Assembly: GCF_000026945.1 (NCBI RefSeq)
Contig: NC_012860.1
Location: 1,612,001 to 1,676,000, forward strand
Reading direction: 5' to 3'
Source of the DNA: Candida dubliniensis CD36
Taxonomy: Eukaryota > Ascomycota > Pichiomycetes > Serinales > Debaryomycetaceae
Length of the DNA: 64,000 nucleotides
The notes under the pieces are model-generated. The model searched no databases and was not told the DNA's origin. It worked only from the letters and a program-made list of their open reading frames with translations. The translations under genes were made by a program, and so were the position numbers. Shown here one piece after another: positions 41,169 to 51,309 of the stretch (positions are counted from its first letter, which is position 1; every line of letters starts with the position of its first letter).

Positions 41169-43151
41169 CTAACTAGAATATATATCTACACGAGAACGCT
41201 TATTCACGTTGTGATAGTACAATGTGTTGGTGTCATCGATGGCTTCAATATTATCTTCAGCATCAAAGCTTGGTGGTTGGATATTAATAACAGCATAACT
41301 TCCCTCTTCTCTCATTGGATCTTTACTTGGTTTGATAAATATTCCTGGATTAATTACAATTACACCTTGAATCACTTTTGCAAAATATTTCAATTCGGAA
41401 GGTAGTATCAAAATATCCGGTAATGAATCCCCTAATTCTGCCAAACCCAAATATGGTGTTTCTAAAGACGATCCACCAACAGCAATGTCATCCAAATATT
41501 CTCCTTGTGCCCCATTAAGCAAATCTATACAATTTTGTTTTGGTTCGGTCTTGATTGATCCTGGGAAAGTCGGGTAATAACGTCTTTGTTCAAGTATGTG
41601 TTTCACGATTCTTTCAAAACGATTGTTGGAAATAATTGCTGTATCTTCTTTAAACACGTCTCGTAAATCTTTAAAAATATCCAAGTTGGAATTACCAATC
41701 AAAACTTCATTAACAGAAAATCCCGATGGATTAGGGAAAACTTTAAAGTTTTTGGGTAATCCTAATTTCTTTCTATCAAAAGAATCCTGTGGATAAGAAC
41801 AATGTTTAATACATGTGTCTCTTAAATTTGGATACAAAATAACTTGAATTTTAGCATCAATTTTTTTCAATACTGGTGTAACAATTGCTTTAAATAGATC
41901 ATCTAAAGTTTTAGGTTGTGTTTGTTCAGAATCAATCACAATATCTCCAGATTCAACAACTTTATTACCAATATCTAAAAATGGACCATTTAAAATTACC
42001 ACTTGAGGTAATATTTTCGTATTGATCAAATCAACTAACTGGTCCAATTTATCATAATTCAATTTGTTCAGATTACTGAATGGACCCGATGCTATTAAAA
42101 CTTTCAATCCTTGATTGTTTTGTAATGTTTGAAACTCTTTCAATTCTTCAGCACTAGTCACTGGAGCACCTAATTGAGGTAATGGCATGTTTTGTTCCAC
42201 AATAAAGGATTTGCCAGAAGGATTTTTTCCTTTTAATACCACAATTTGACCAGGGAAAAATGAATACGTTGGTAAATTGCTTATATCAAGGGGTACTCTT
42301 TGACCAATACCTGAAATTCTCGAAGTTTCTAAAAATAAAGATGTACTATTTAAGATCTCTTTATCGTACAATGGATTATCAGGAACAATTCTTCCACAAC
42401 ATAAAATATCCGATTGGGTACTCATACAAGGGTTTCCAAATTGCAAATCGGCAGTTTTGTTTTGATCTTGATACAAACTTATCATTCGATCAATTTGATC
42501 ATCTAAAACATCGGCACTTTCCAATAATTTCATTTGCATAGTACGAAATTTGAATTTAGAAGCATCGAAATTAGTACTTAATCTGAATGTTTTCCCCTCA
42601 GGTAATTGGTCAATTGCAATTTCATCAATTTCGGGATTCAACGTTTCCAATAATGAATTTGGTGGATTGGATGGGGTTGCACTAGTGGCGGTGGTATTGG
42701 TGAGCCCAACAAAAGTATTATTTGCCGTTTCAAAATCAGTAGCTGGAGAAGATACTTGGCCTCCTGCTGGAGTTTTAAATTCAGGTGTGTTCTCCTCGAA
42801 TTTTCTTTTCTTTAATTGCGGAGTTAAATGATGATTGTCCACGGTTCGGAATTGTTTTCTATTAGAAGTAGATCCAATGGTGTCCCTACTCTTTTTCGAT
42901 ATAGGTGTGGAATTTTTAGCTAGTTTGGATTGTAAATATCCTTGAAATCTGATCAAATTATTCAAATTCAATTCTAGATCTTCTTTTACCTCGGTGATAT
43001 TGAATGATTCCCATTCCACAAAAATATCGTCCATGGATTTGTTGAAAAGATCCAACAATGATTGCAATTTGATATACTCATCATCTGATAAATCTGTTTT
43101 TGGACCAAATGTTTTAAACACTTTCTTTTTAAACTCCTCTGTTACACTCAT
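41169..43151 (-). CDS. POL12: DNA polymerase alpha-primase B subunit
   Basis: 660 residues. A small helical N-terminal domain (about 1-75) is followed by a Ser/Thr/Pro-rich linker and then the B-subunit core: an OB fold (about 240-330, with ISGIGQRVPLDISNLP and FPGQIVVLKGKNPSG) and an inactive calcineurin-like phosphoesterase domain (about 345-610; LKVLIASGPFSN, VVILNGPFLDIGN, CIKHCSYPQDSFDR, SNNRFERI). It supports primase-polymerase alpha at replication starts and telomere C-strand fill-in, and is essential in yeast. S. cerevisiae Pol12 is about 705 residues. An ACGCGT element lies about 105 bp upstream. LHP1 is next upstream on the same strand. Confidence 0.95.
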   Translation of the reverse strand: MSVTEEFKKKVFKTFGPKTDLSDDEYIKLQSLLDLFNKSMDDIFVEWESFNITEVKEDLELNLNNLIRFQGYLQSKLAKNSTPISKKSRDTIGSTSNRKQFRTVDNHHLTPQLKKRKFEENTPEFKTPAGGQVSSPATDFETANNTFVGLTNTTATSATPSNPPNSLLETLNPEIDEIAIDQLPEGKTFRLSTNFDASKFKFRTMQMKLLESADVLDDQIDRMISLYQDQNKTADLQFGNPCMSTQSDILCCGRIVPDNPLYDKEILNSTSLFLETSRISGIGQRVPLDISNLPTYSFFPGQIVVLKGKNPSGKSFIVEQNMPLPQLGAPVTSAEELKEFQTLQNNQGLKVLIASGPFSNLNKLNYDKLDQLVDLINTKILPQVVILNGPFLDIGNKVVESGDIVIDSEQTQPKTLDDLFKAIVTPVLKKIDAKIQVILYPNLRDTCIKHCSYPQDSFDRKKLGLPKNFKVFPNPSGFSVNEVLIGNSNLDIFKDLRDVFKEDTAIISNNRFERIVKHILEQRRYYPTFPGSIKTEPKQNCIDLLNGAQGEYLDDIAVGGSSLETPYLGLAELGDSLPDILILPSELKYFAKVIQGVIVINPGIFIKPSKDPMREEGSYAVINIQPPSFDAEDNIEAIDDTNTLYYHNVNKRSRVDIYSS

Positions 43152-43528
43152 ATTAGAATATATATAACTAGACTATATGTGTATGTCTTTGAAGTAACGT
43201 TGTTTGGAAAGTGGAAAGAAAACAGACAGGTAAAAATAAAAAAGAATTTCAATCGACGCGTCTGGTCGCAGAATTTCTAATATTGTCGTGTCGTGTCGTG
43301 TCGCACATTTACAATAATAACTGGTACGTACAAATTTTTCACTTTATTTTCAACATAATCTTTTGCAATCAATTCAAATACACTTTGGTATTTATAATTT
43401 ATTATACAAATGGATAAAAAAAAGATCAAATAATATATAAATATGACAAATATCAAGAAAAAACTTCGATTAATAGAACTATTATACAAATGCAAACGTA
43501 GTTTCTTTTACATATTTGATATTTTTAC
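43152..43528. promoter_or_regulatory. POL12 promoter region with MCB element
   Basis: 0.38 kb. ACGCGT at 43256-43261, about 105 bp from the POL12 ATG, matches the MluI cell-cycle box bound by MBF in yeasts, which drives G1/S expression of replication genes. A GTGTC pentamer is repeated in tandem at 43284-43304. Confidence 0.6.
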
Positions 43529-44509
43529 TTACTCTTCTTGAGCAGTTTCGGTGGTTCCTGTGGTTCCTATGGTTTCGGTGGTTTCGGTGGCCTCAGCAGC
43601 TTCTTTAACTGGTTCTTCTTTGGATTCTGGTACTGCTTCCTTTGCACCAGAATCAGCAGCCTTAGCTTCTTCTGTACCTTCTTTAGCTGAATCTATTTCT
43701 TCTACTTTTTCAAGTTTGGTTTCCTTATCGTCATTACCATTTTTATGTTCACCATTTTCATTCTTGTTATTTTTACCTTTCCCATTGTTATTTCCCTTTT
43801 TAAATTTCTTATTGCCACCTTTGTGGTTTTCATTGAAACTGTTACGTCTTTTAGTGACTTCATTAAGACCAAATCTTTTACCACTTTCTCTCATTTCTTG
43901 GAAAGTCAATAATGTCATTTTTTTCAACAAATCCTTTTTCTCTAATGATTCAGCGTCTTGTTTAGAAATAATACCTTCAGGGTAAGACAATTCAACATTA
44001 TTTAAAATGAATTCAGCATCTTCTTGAGTTTTGAATTCAATATCAACAACACCAAAGAATTCTTTCTTTGCTCTGCTTTTAATTCTACGAATAGAACAAA
44101 CTTCTTTTTCTTTAGGTAATTGAACAATGACTTTTTCATTAACCCAATTTTCAACGTCATCTTGACTCAAAGTTTTAGGGAATCCTTCAATATGAATGGT
44201 ATTTCTTTTTCTAGTGTTTCTAACTTCATTAAAATCTTTTAATGGGTCTTTTCTTCTAATCATATCATTATTGGCTGATAATACTAATTTTTCCAGGTCT
44301 TTTAAAGCTGAAATAACTTTTTCTTCTGGTCTATATTGTCTCATTCTTCCGAATGTTAAAATGGTTTTCAATTCAACCCATCCATCATTACTTTCATAAA
44401 TCTTCCATAAAAATTTGTCAGTTTGTAAATTACTATCAGAAAAATAAAATTCAACTTGTTTTCTAACTTTTTCATCAAAATCTTCTCCTTGATAAACAAA
44501 ATCAGTCAT
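43529..44509 (-). CDS. LHP1: La protein, RNA chaperone for Pol III transcripts
   Basis: 326 residues. The N-terminal La motif (about 12-100) includes VRKQVEFYFSDSNLQTDKFL and the RPEEKVISALKDL segment. An RRM follows (about 113-200, NTIHIEGFPKTLSQDDVENW and KKEFFGVVDIEF). The tail is Lys/Asn-rich and then Glu/Thr/Ala-rich, ending in ET repeats. La proteins bind the UUU-OH 3' end of precursor tRNAs and other Pol III RNAs in the nucleus and guide their maturation. S. cerevisiae Lhp1 has 275 residues; the extra length here is the acidic tail. It is divergent from the PLP-protein gene. Confidence 0.95.
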   Translation of the reverse strand: MTDFVYQGEDFDEKVRKQVEFYFSDSNLQTDKFLWKIYESNDGWVELKTILTFGRMRQYRPEEKVISALKDLEKLVLSANNDMIRRKDPLKDFNEVRNTRKRNTIHIEGFPKTLSQDDVENWVNEKVIVQLPKEKEVCSIRRIKSRAKKEFFGVVDIEFKTQEDAEFILNNVELSYPEGIISKQDAESLEKKDLLKKMTLLTFQEMRESGKRFGLNEVTKRRNSFNENHKGGNKKFKKGNNNGKGKNNKNENGEHKNGNDDKETKLEKVEEIDSAKEGTEEAKAADSGAKEAVPESKEEPVKEAAEATETTETIGTTGTTETAQEE

Positions 44510-44874
44510 GTTGTAAATGTGAATGTAAATGAAAAAGTAAAATTAAAACAAAATCAATCGGTGTGTAAACTCTTGTGAATGGATTGAAGGAAATTTTTGA
44601 AATTTTTTGGATTTGCGATGGATGGAAGTTTGGAGTTTAGGATTATCTTTCACTTACTCGCAGACACACCCACACACACACACATAGTTAATGTATAGTG
44701 CGTGTGTACGTGTTGAAAAAAAAAAAAAAAAAAATTTTTTGTCAAGACTTATATACAGGAAATTTGAAAATCTCTTTCAACGAGGATATAACTTTTGCTA
44801 CTTCTACCCATACTAATCGTTTCAATTTCTTCAGTTATCAAATACACATATCATAAACTAAACTTCTCATTTTA
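44510..44874. promoter_or_regulatory. Divergent LHP1 - PLP-protein promoter region
   Basis: 0.37 kb with CA repeats near 44668-44683 and an A run at 44717-44734 followed by T. No other signal recognised. Confidence 0.5.
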
Positions 44875-45678
44875 ATGAGAATTATTTTACAAAGACTGGT
44901 ATTCAATTTTAAATATCCAAATATTATCCAACGAGCAATGTCGTCAACTTTCCCTCAACCAACTGAAGCCAGAAAACAAGAATTAATCACCAACTACAAC
45001 AATACTTTACAACAAGTACAATCCCTCAATCCAAAAGTTAATTTGGTGGCAGTTTCTAAATTGAAACCTTCCTCGGATATAATGGCTCTATATTCAATAG
45101 GAGTACGTCATTTTGGAGAGAATTATGTTCAAGAATTGATAAGCAAATCACAAGAACTTCCACCTGATATCAAATGGCATTTTATTGGGGGATTACAATC
45201 AGGTAAAGCTAAAGATTTAAGTAAACATGTTAAAAATTTATATGCCGTAGAAACCATTGATTCATTAAAGAAATGTAAACAATTAGATAATACAAGAAAT
45301 AAAATTGATGGTAGTGATGATATAAATGTTTTTTTACAAGTTAATACATCAGGAGAAGAACAAAAATCGGGGTTTCAAAATTTACAAGATATTGAATCTA
45401 CAGTGGAATTTTTATTATCATCAGATTGTAAAAAATTGAAATTTTTAGGATTAATGACCATTGGCTCATTTAATGAATCTATTTCCAATGAAGGGGAAAA
45501 TCAAGATTTCAAGAAATTAGTAGAAATGAAACAAATTTTGGATTCTAAATATAATTTGAATCTTGAATTGAGTATGGGAATGAGTAGTGATTTTGAACAA
45601 GCTATTAAACAAGGAAGTACAAGTGTTAGAGTAGGAACAACAATATTTGGTTCTAGACCACCGAAACAACAGAAATGA
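44875..45678 (+). CDS. Pyridoxal-phosphate homeostasis protein (YBL036C/PROSC/YggS family)
   Basis: 267 residues from the first ATG. The PLP-binding lysine is in VAVSKLKP (about Lys62). The fold-III barrel motifs HFGENYVQEL, WHFIGGLQSGKAK, VNTSGEEQKSGF, LMTIGSF, SMGMSSDFEQAI and VRVGTTIFG are all present. These proteins bind PLP and buffer vitamin B6 supply without a known substrate. A second Met at residue 22 (ATG 44938) matches the usual start, and the 21 residues before it are basic and hydrophobic with no acidic residue, like a mitochondrial presequence. Both cytosolic and mitochondrial forms are thus possible. In S. cerevisiae this gene lies between POL12 and APL3, both also in this window. 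Confidence 0.92.
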   Translation: MRIILQRLVFNFKYPNIIQRAMSSTFPQPTEARKQELITNYNNTLQQVQSLNPKVNLVAVSKLKPSSDIMALYSIGVRHFGENYVQELISKSQELPPDIKWHFIGGLQSGKAKDLSKHVKNLYAVETIDSLKKCKQLDNTRNKIDGSDDINVFLQVNTSGEEQKSGFQNLQDIESTVEFLLSSDCKKLKFLGLMTIGSFNESISNEGENQDFKKLVEMKQILDSKYNLNLELSMGMSSDFEQAIKQGSTSVRVGTTIFGSRPPKQQK

Positions 45679-45807
45679 TTAGTATGAACAATAGATATAT
45701 ATATAACAAAAGTAATTATCAAAAAAAAAAAAAAAAGAGGAATATTGTATTTAAAAAAAACAAAACTAAACCTGCACAACTTGTATTGAATCAAATTGAA
45801 AACCTTT

Positions 45808-48675
45808 CTACTTCTTATTAAACAATTTTTTTAATCCAGATTTGGATTTTTTAGCTTCTTTTTCAGCATCATTAATAAATTTTTTAAAATCATCATTGTT
45901 CTCAACTTTATTAACAGCATTTGTAACTAATTTTTTATTAGAAGAGGAAGTTTTTTTATCAGATCCACTGGGTGTAGAAGCTGAACTTCCAGCTAGGGAT
46001 GGTGAACTTTCCTTATCTTCAACTATTGGCAGAGATCCTTTGCCTGATGAAACATTGATGTCTTTAGATGAAGTGCTTCCTGCACTTTTGGGATCAAGTG
46101 TTTTTGTTTTCTTTGTTTCATCATTAGATAAGGCTGATTTTGTACTACTATCACTTGGCTTACTGGTGGTGGTTGTTTTTTCAGAAGAAGCGATTGGAGT
46201 TGGACCAGAATGAGATGGTGTAGTGGGGGTGTTAGTGGTAGTGGTAGTGTGAGTGGTATCTGTGGTTGTACTTTTAGCTGTTGTTTCAGAACCATTGGTA
46301 GTAGCTGCTGCTGCTTTTGCGTCTGGATCTATATCACTAATATGCTTGTTATTATCAATTGTACTTAACACAGTTTTACCATTGGCACTTGACTTGGATT
46401 TAATGACAGAATCAGTTGGATTTTTAAACTCATTTAGTTTAGACTTTTTCTTTTCCAATTCAGCTAATTCAGATTCCTTTTGTTTTAAAATAGCTTCCTT
46501 TTCAGCAATAAGTTTACTCTTGTCAGAAGAACGAGAAGTAGCAGTAGTAGTAGATTTTTCTGCCGAAGTCAGATAAGCTCCTTCAGTAGTAGCAATTTTT
46601 TCAATTTTTTCTGAATCCACAACTGGTTTAGGAACAGTGAAATTCAAAGTTGATTGTGGAGTAAACTTATCCCACAATTCATCTGAGTGGACTTTAAAAG
46701 TTGGTTTTACTTTCCCAGAATAATAGTCATGTCTCAATTTAATATCATTATCAACAAAATCATTTTCCCATTCAACTTGACTCTTAAACAATGAGGAAAA
46801 CTTGAATAAAAGATAACTCAAGATCAAGAATCCATGTTCTGATACAAACATTAATAAAACCAAAAAAACTGAAGACGAAACATGAACACTAGCTTTATCG
46901 AGGGCAAATTGTCCCATAGATTTTGGTGGAGCAGTACCATGACGATAAAAGGCCGTGACCACTGGCGAAATAACAGACCCAATCCAAGCCAACAAGAAAA
47001 GGGCTAAATTCCAAGGATGAATAGAGTCAACTCTTCTTGGTACTGGTGGTTTGAAATATTTACCATTTAACAACTTGAGATTATCCAATTTGAAAAAAAT
47101 TATATTAAAGACAATACAAACCAATGGTGCCAATGGCCAGACTGGACCAAAGATAATCAAGTATCCAAATTGTAACACTAATCCTCGGAAATCATCATCA
47201 ACATTATATTCTGGGAGTTTCAAAGATAATCTGACATTATGTAACCAAATTGATTCATCAGGGTTGTCATCTTTGGTTTGTAATTGAGGTTTCTTTTGAA
47301 TTTTTGTTTCAATAAAATTAAATACAAATCTTAAACCCAATGGGAGAACATATTTCAATACCAATTGTATAACTTGATTTGTTACAATGAAGTAAAAGAA
47401 TTGGGCATCTAATCTACCTTGATTGATTTTAAACTCTTCTTGACTTTTCAATTTTAATAAATATTTGGTGTAGAATCGATTTTCACCAGCATAAGTAGCA
47501 ATAGTGCTTTTAATATCACCCAAATGAGGTTGTACCAAATGAGCAAATGGTAAATAAATGAATGAGGTAATGATTAATGGAACATAACCAGTCAAAAAAT
47601 TCAATACAAATGTTTTAACAAGAATAGAGTTGTTTTTGTTATATTGGTTGTCGTGATTTTCCCATTTGATAATAATATCTGTGACAGCATTGTAAACAAT
47701 CGTCAAGATTGGAACAAATACACTAATCAAAATAGTAGGTAATAAAGTCAACAATGATTTTCCTGGACCATCATAAATGTCGGTTAAAAAAATTTCAATA
47801 CAGAAACAGCCCAATTGATAACTAACCAAGATACCAACAAATACCAAGGCAATGGGGATAAATGCCAATTGTTTTAAAAATCTGAATCCGTTGGTATTAC
47901 TAGAATGGAAATAAGTAGATTTTTCTTCGTATCTTTCATTGACTTTGGCCAATTCGGAATTATGTTCTTCAATCAAATGACTGTTTTGAACTCCCCATAA
48001 ATTGACCAAATGTTGTTCTCTTCTATGCCATGAGGCAAGAAATAAAGTGCCCCAAAGTAAATTAATAAAGGCAAAAGTTAACAGGAATCTTTTATCTTTT
48101 CTAAAATGGGACACAATTCCAATAATAGAAAGTAAGAATAACCAAAAAGTGTAATGTTTGATATATTCAAAATAAAGAGCAACTTCAACACCATATGTTT
48201 TTTTGATGGTACTTGTTGATAAGTTTGGTTGAGTGACGTTGATTTTTAAATCTTCGACTAATGTGGATTCATTGAAGGCATTGGTAATTGGAACAATACT
48301 GGTGACAAACTTCCAATCACCAGAATTAGGAGTAATACCACACCCACCAACAGATTTTGGATAAGTTAAATATTGATAAATGATTCTAAGTTTACAAGAC
48401 AACACGTCATCTTTCCCAGTAACACCAAATTCATAATTCTTTATTAAATCCTTTTCGGCTTCTTCAGAAAACTTGTAAGAAGACAATTTCACAAAGACTA
48501 ATAAATGGTTCAAATCACCAGGTCTAATTTGGGCAGCAAAACCTTTATCATATAATAAATCAATTAATGTTTTCAATGATTTTTCAGCTTGTGGGGTTGG
48601 TTTACCATTGTCGGTAGTAGGATAATCGACTGAAATATAGTAATCAGGTTCTAAATCCTGAATTGGTAAAGTCAT
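45808..48675 (-). CDS. IST2: Ist2-type TMEM16/anoctamin ER-plasma membrane tether
   Basis: 955 residues. A cytosolic N-terminal domain (about 1-165) precedes the anoctamin membrane domain (about 170-640) with roughly eight hydrophobic spans, for example FWLFLLSIIGIV, FLTGYVPLIITSFIYLPF and PSVFLVLLMF-like segments. A charged coiled stretch (KEAILKQKESELAELEKKKS) and a long Ser/Thr-rich disordered tail follow, ending in a basic amphipathic tip (SGLKKLFNKK). In yeast Ist2 the tip binds plasma-membrane PI(4,5)P2 while the long linker spans the contact site; the same layout is seen here. Ist2 also takes part in lipid traffic and osmotic tolerance. The right inverted repeat lies 1.4 kb upstream. 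Confidence 0.94.
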   Translation of the reverse strand: MTLPIQDLEPDYYISVDYPTTDNGKPTPQAEKSLKTLIDLLYDKGFAAQIRPGDLNHLLVFVKLSSYKFSEEAEKDLIKNYEFGVTGKDDVLSCKLRIIYQYLTYPKSVGGCGITPNSGDWKFVTSIVPITNAFNESTLVEDLKINVTQPNLSTSTIKKTYGVEVALYFEYIKHYTFWLFLLSIIGIVSHFRKDKRFLLTFAFINLLWGTLFLASWHRREQHLVNLWGVQNSHLIEEHNSELAKVNERYEEKSTYFHSSNTNGFRFLKQLAFIPIALVFVGILVSYQLGCFCIEIFLTDIYDGPGKSLLTLLPTILISVFVPILTIVYNAVTDIIIKWENHDNQYNKNNSILVKTFVLNFLTGYVPLIITSFIYLPFAHLVQPHLGDIKSTIATYAGENRFYTKYLLKLKSQEEFKINQGRLDAQFFYFIVTNQVIQLVLKYVLPLGLRFVFNFIETKIQKKPQLQTKDDNPDESIWLHNVRLSLKLPEYNVDDDFRGLVLQFGYLIIFGPVWPLAPLVCIVFNIIFFKLDNLKLLNGKYFKPPVPRRVDSIHPWNLALFLLAWIGSVISPVVTAFYRHGTAPPKSMGQFALDKASVHVSSSVFLVLLMFVSEHGFLILSYLLFKFSSLFKSQVEWENDFVDNDIKLRHDYYSGKVKPTFKVHSDELWDKFTPQSTLNFTVPKPVVDSEKIEKIATTEGAYLTSAEKSTTTATSRSSDKSKLIAEKEAILKQKESELAELEKKKSKLNEFKNPTDSVIKSKSSANGKTVLSTIDNNKHISDIDPDAKAAAATTNGSETTAKSTTTDTTHTTTTTNTPTTPSHSGPTPIASSEKTTTTSKPSDSSTKSALSNDETKKTKTLDPKSAGSTSSKDINVSSGKGSLPIVEDKESSPSLAGSSASTPSGSDKKTSSSNKKLVTNAVNKVENNDDFKKFINDAEKEAKKSKSGLKKLFNKK

Positions 48676-50071
48676 TATGTAATTGTAACAATTGGATTAT
48701 CAGTAAGTAATGTATAAAGAAAACAATTCAATCCAATTGGTGAAAAAAAAAAAAATGAATTGAAATATATACTAATCCAACGATAATTATAATAGACGGA
48801 GGAGGAGGAGGACGAAAGAAACAAAAAAAATCCCAAGCAAATAAAAAAAAAAATAGTAAAGTAAAGGGGGACAAAAATAAAATATGTGTTTCAATTGAGC
48901 AAACAAACAAACAAACTAATTATTCTTCTTCTTCTTCTTCTATTCTAAACTTAATTAGCCGACTATAAGAAAGACAAGGGAAGGGAAAGAAAGGGGCGGT
49001 GGGAAAAGTTTTTGGGAATCTTCAATTTGAAATTTTAGTCTGAAATTGAAATCCAAAGCAACTTTAACCAATAACTCTCGTATGACAAAACACAAAAATG
49101 TAATTAAATCTGAAATTTCCCTGTTGGTAGGTTGGTTTTAAATATCTTATTCCAAAGCTAATCGAATATCTGAATATATATATATATATATTTATCAAAA
49201 GATCACCAAACTTCTCCAACCAAAATAATGGGAATGGCTTGTAATAATAATATTGTCAGTATATTAGTGAGACTGTGATTTTTGATAAGTAGAGAGATAG
49301 AGTCCTCCAATCACACAATTAAGTAGGGGAAGATAATAAATTGAAATAATTAATCGATTTCGTTGATTCAAATGATAAAATAATATCAAATTGTGTTATA
49401 TATTAAAGAACCTTCTCAAAAAATAATAATATCGATACCTCGATCCTATGTAACACCTATATATATACCCCAACTGCTTCACTCTTATCCTTCACTTTTC
49501 TAGACAACTTCCGATTTGATGATCAAATCGAATGATTTGTCATTATATATTCCATTTAAACTAACTTTAAATTGAAAAGTTTATTCTTTAATTGAGACAA
49601 GATAGAATTGTCCTTCTTTGCCAAGCAATAAGTCACGTTTCGCAACATTGTAATGTGCGACCAAACCAAACCACCTCACCCCATAATTGACACCACAGTT
49701 ACAATAGGGCTCTAAATTTTCACCGACTGGCCAGTACTTTTTATCTAATTTTTGTCAATTCGAAACATGTCACTGTTATATTCGGCATCTGATGATCTTC
49801 TTTGTTTGTACTAGTTCATTCATTGTCTTTATCAAAATTAATATCCATGACAATCAAAACCTGTCTTTGTAGACAACAAGACCAATACACTTTTATCAGG
49901 TTGTCTATACGTAGATTTTAAGCTCTGTTTATCATGTGAGCCATCTCACATAATACATACGGTATCAAAACTGTTCCTTAGCTTTGTCTTTCTGTATGCC
50001 CAGTGTAGATTGTTGCAACATTGTTTTAAGTCTTATAGACTATTGATATCTACAACATAGTTTAAGTATCC
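48676..50071. promoter_or_regulatory. IST2 upstream region inside the inverted-repeat loop
   Basis: 1.4 kb. GA/GGA-rich purine tracts at 48795-48870, CTT repeats near 48921-48940 and a TA run at 49173-49190. No coding or RNA gene recognised. Confidence 0.5.
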
Positions 50072-51176
50072 CACAAATACTCTCTTTATTCCTATACAAC
50101 AACCTATATACATACCCACATAACTCTTCACGTTATTCGCCCAAGACCAGAGTTAAGTGAACTCAAGTTTATACCCATAACTAAAATCCTAAAAGTTAAT
50201 AAAAACTGGAAAGGGGTTATAGAAATAAAGACACACTAAAAGAAACAAGATAAAGAAAAAAAACAAAGATTATACTTACCCACTAATACATTGTAGTTTA
50301 ATAAAATGAACTTTAGTACTTTCCTTGTAATCGCTTTTTCCGGGTTGTTGGAAATGAAGAAAAATCACACAGTTTGGAGAATTATACTATTTAAACTTTA
50401 TAATAAGTGTTAATCGGAGTAATATTGGGAGACTTTAGGAGGAGGACGACTTGAAACTTTATAGAAAAATCGGAGTAGTAAATTGCAGTAAATCTGGGAT
50501 TATAATCAAATAAAACAGTAGAAATGCGGGAACATCGATGGTGGTGGGGATTTTTTGTCAGAGCATAACAATGTGAACTATACCTATATCCTATTCTTTT
50601 GTTGCTGTGTTTTGCTAAACTCTAATGCCGTAGTGGAAAGTATAATGGGACTACCATATCTCTTTTGATTTTTTTCTTTTTTTCCATCTAGTCAAGAATT
50701 GAAAAAAAAATGTATTCTGTTTTACTATGTATCTATTCTGTTTCGTTTATACTTTGGGGATATTGTTGTACGTTTATTATACTGGCATTATTCGGGGATT
50801 ATTCGGGAGGAGGCTAAAAGTAATAAGTAAGCAATTCCGGGGTTAATAATGAAACTTGATAAGACATATTAAAAAAAAAAAATTCAAAACCATTGGAAAT
50901 CAAAATCAATAAAAAGATAGCTACGCAAAAGTTATATATTTCTTTAATCATGGTGAAACTTGGACATCACTTATGGCAAATACTCTGGACTTCAACGAAA
51001 ACATGACATGATAGTGGGTATTACTTACCTTTATGGGTGGTGGTGGTAGTTATGGTTGTCGTTTAAAAGAAAAAGAAAGTAGAATGAGGCTGGCAAAAAA
51101 AAAAAAAAAAAAATTGAGGAGAGAGGAGACAATCGTCACCCCTTTTATAAGTTTTTAATTTTCCTGCATATGAATG
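50072..51176 (-). repeat. Long inverted repeat, right copy
   Basis: Reverse complement of 35611-36715. It lies between the IST2 upstream region and the BBC1 3' end. Differences I could read include C/T near 50269, C/A near 50409 and C/T at 51167. The short reading frames shared by both copies (GKLKTYKRGDDC) occur only because the DNA is shared, and they differ outside the repeat. Confidence 0.93.
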
Positions 51177-51309
51177 TATTATATGAGGAATAATAATAAA
51201 TGGTGACAATTTTCTCATCACCCCACATATAAAGACCGGCAAGACTGGTTGCAATTGAATACGATACTTCCTTACATACATACACAAGCATATATATACA
51301 TATATCTAA

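Noticed and set aside
35611..51176. Inverted repeat as a centromere or a retrotransposon with LTRs
   Set aside because: The loop is packed with ordinary genes, unlike a centromere core, and LTRs would be direct repeats with TG...CA ends, a primer-binding site and gag/pol, none of which is present.
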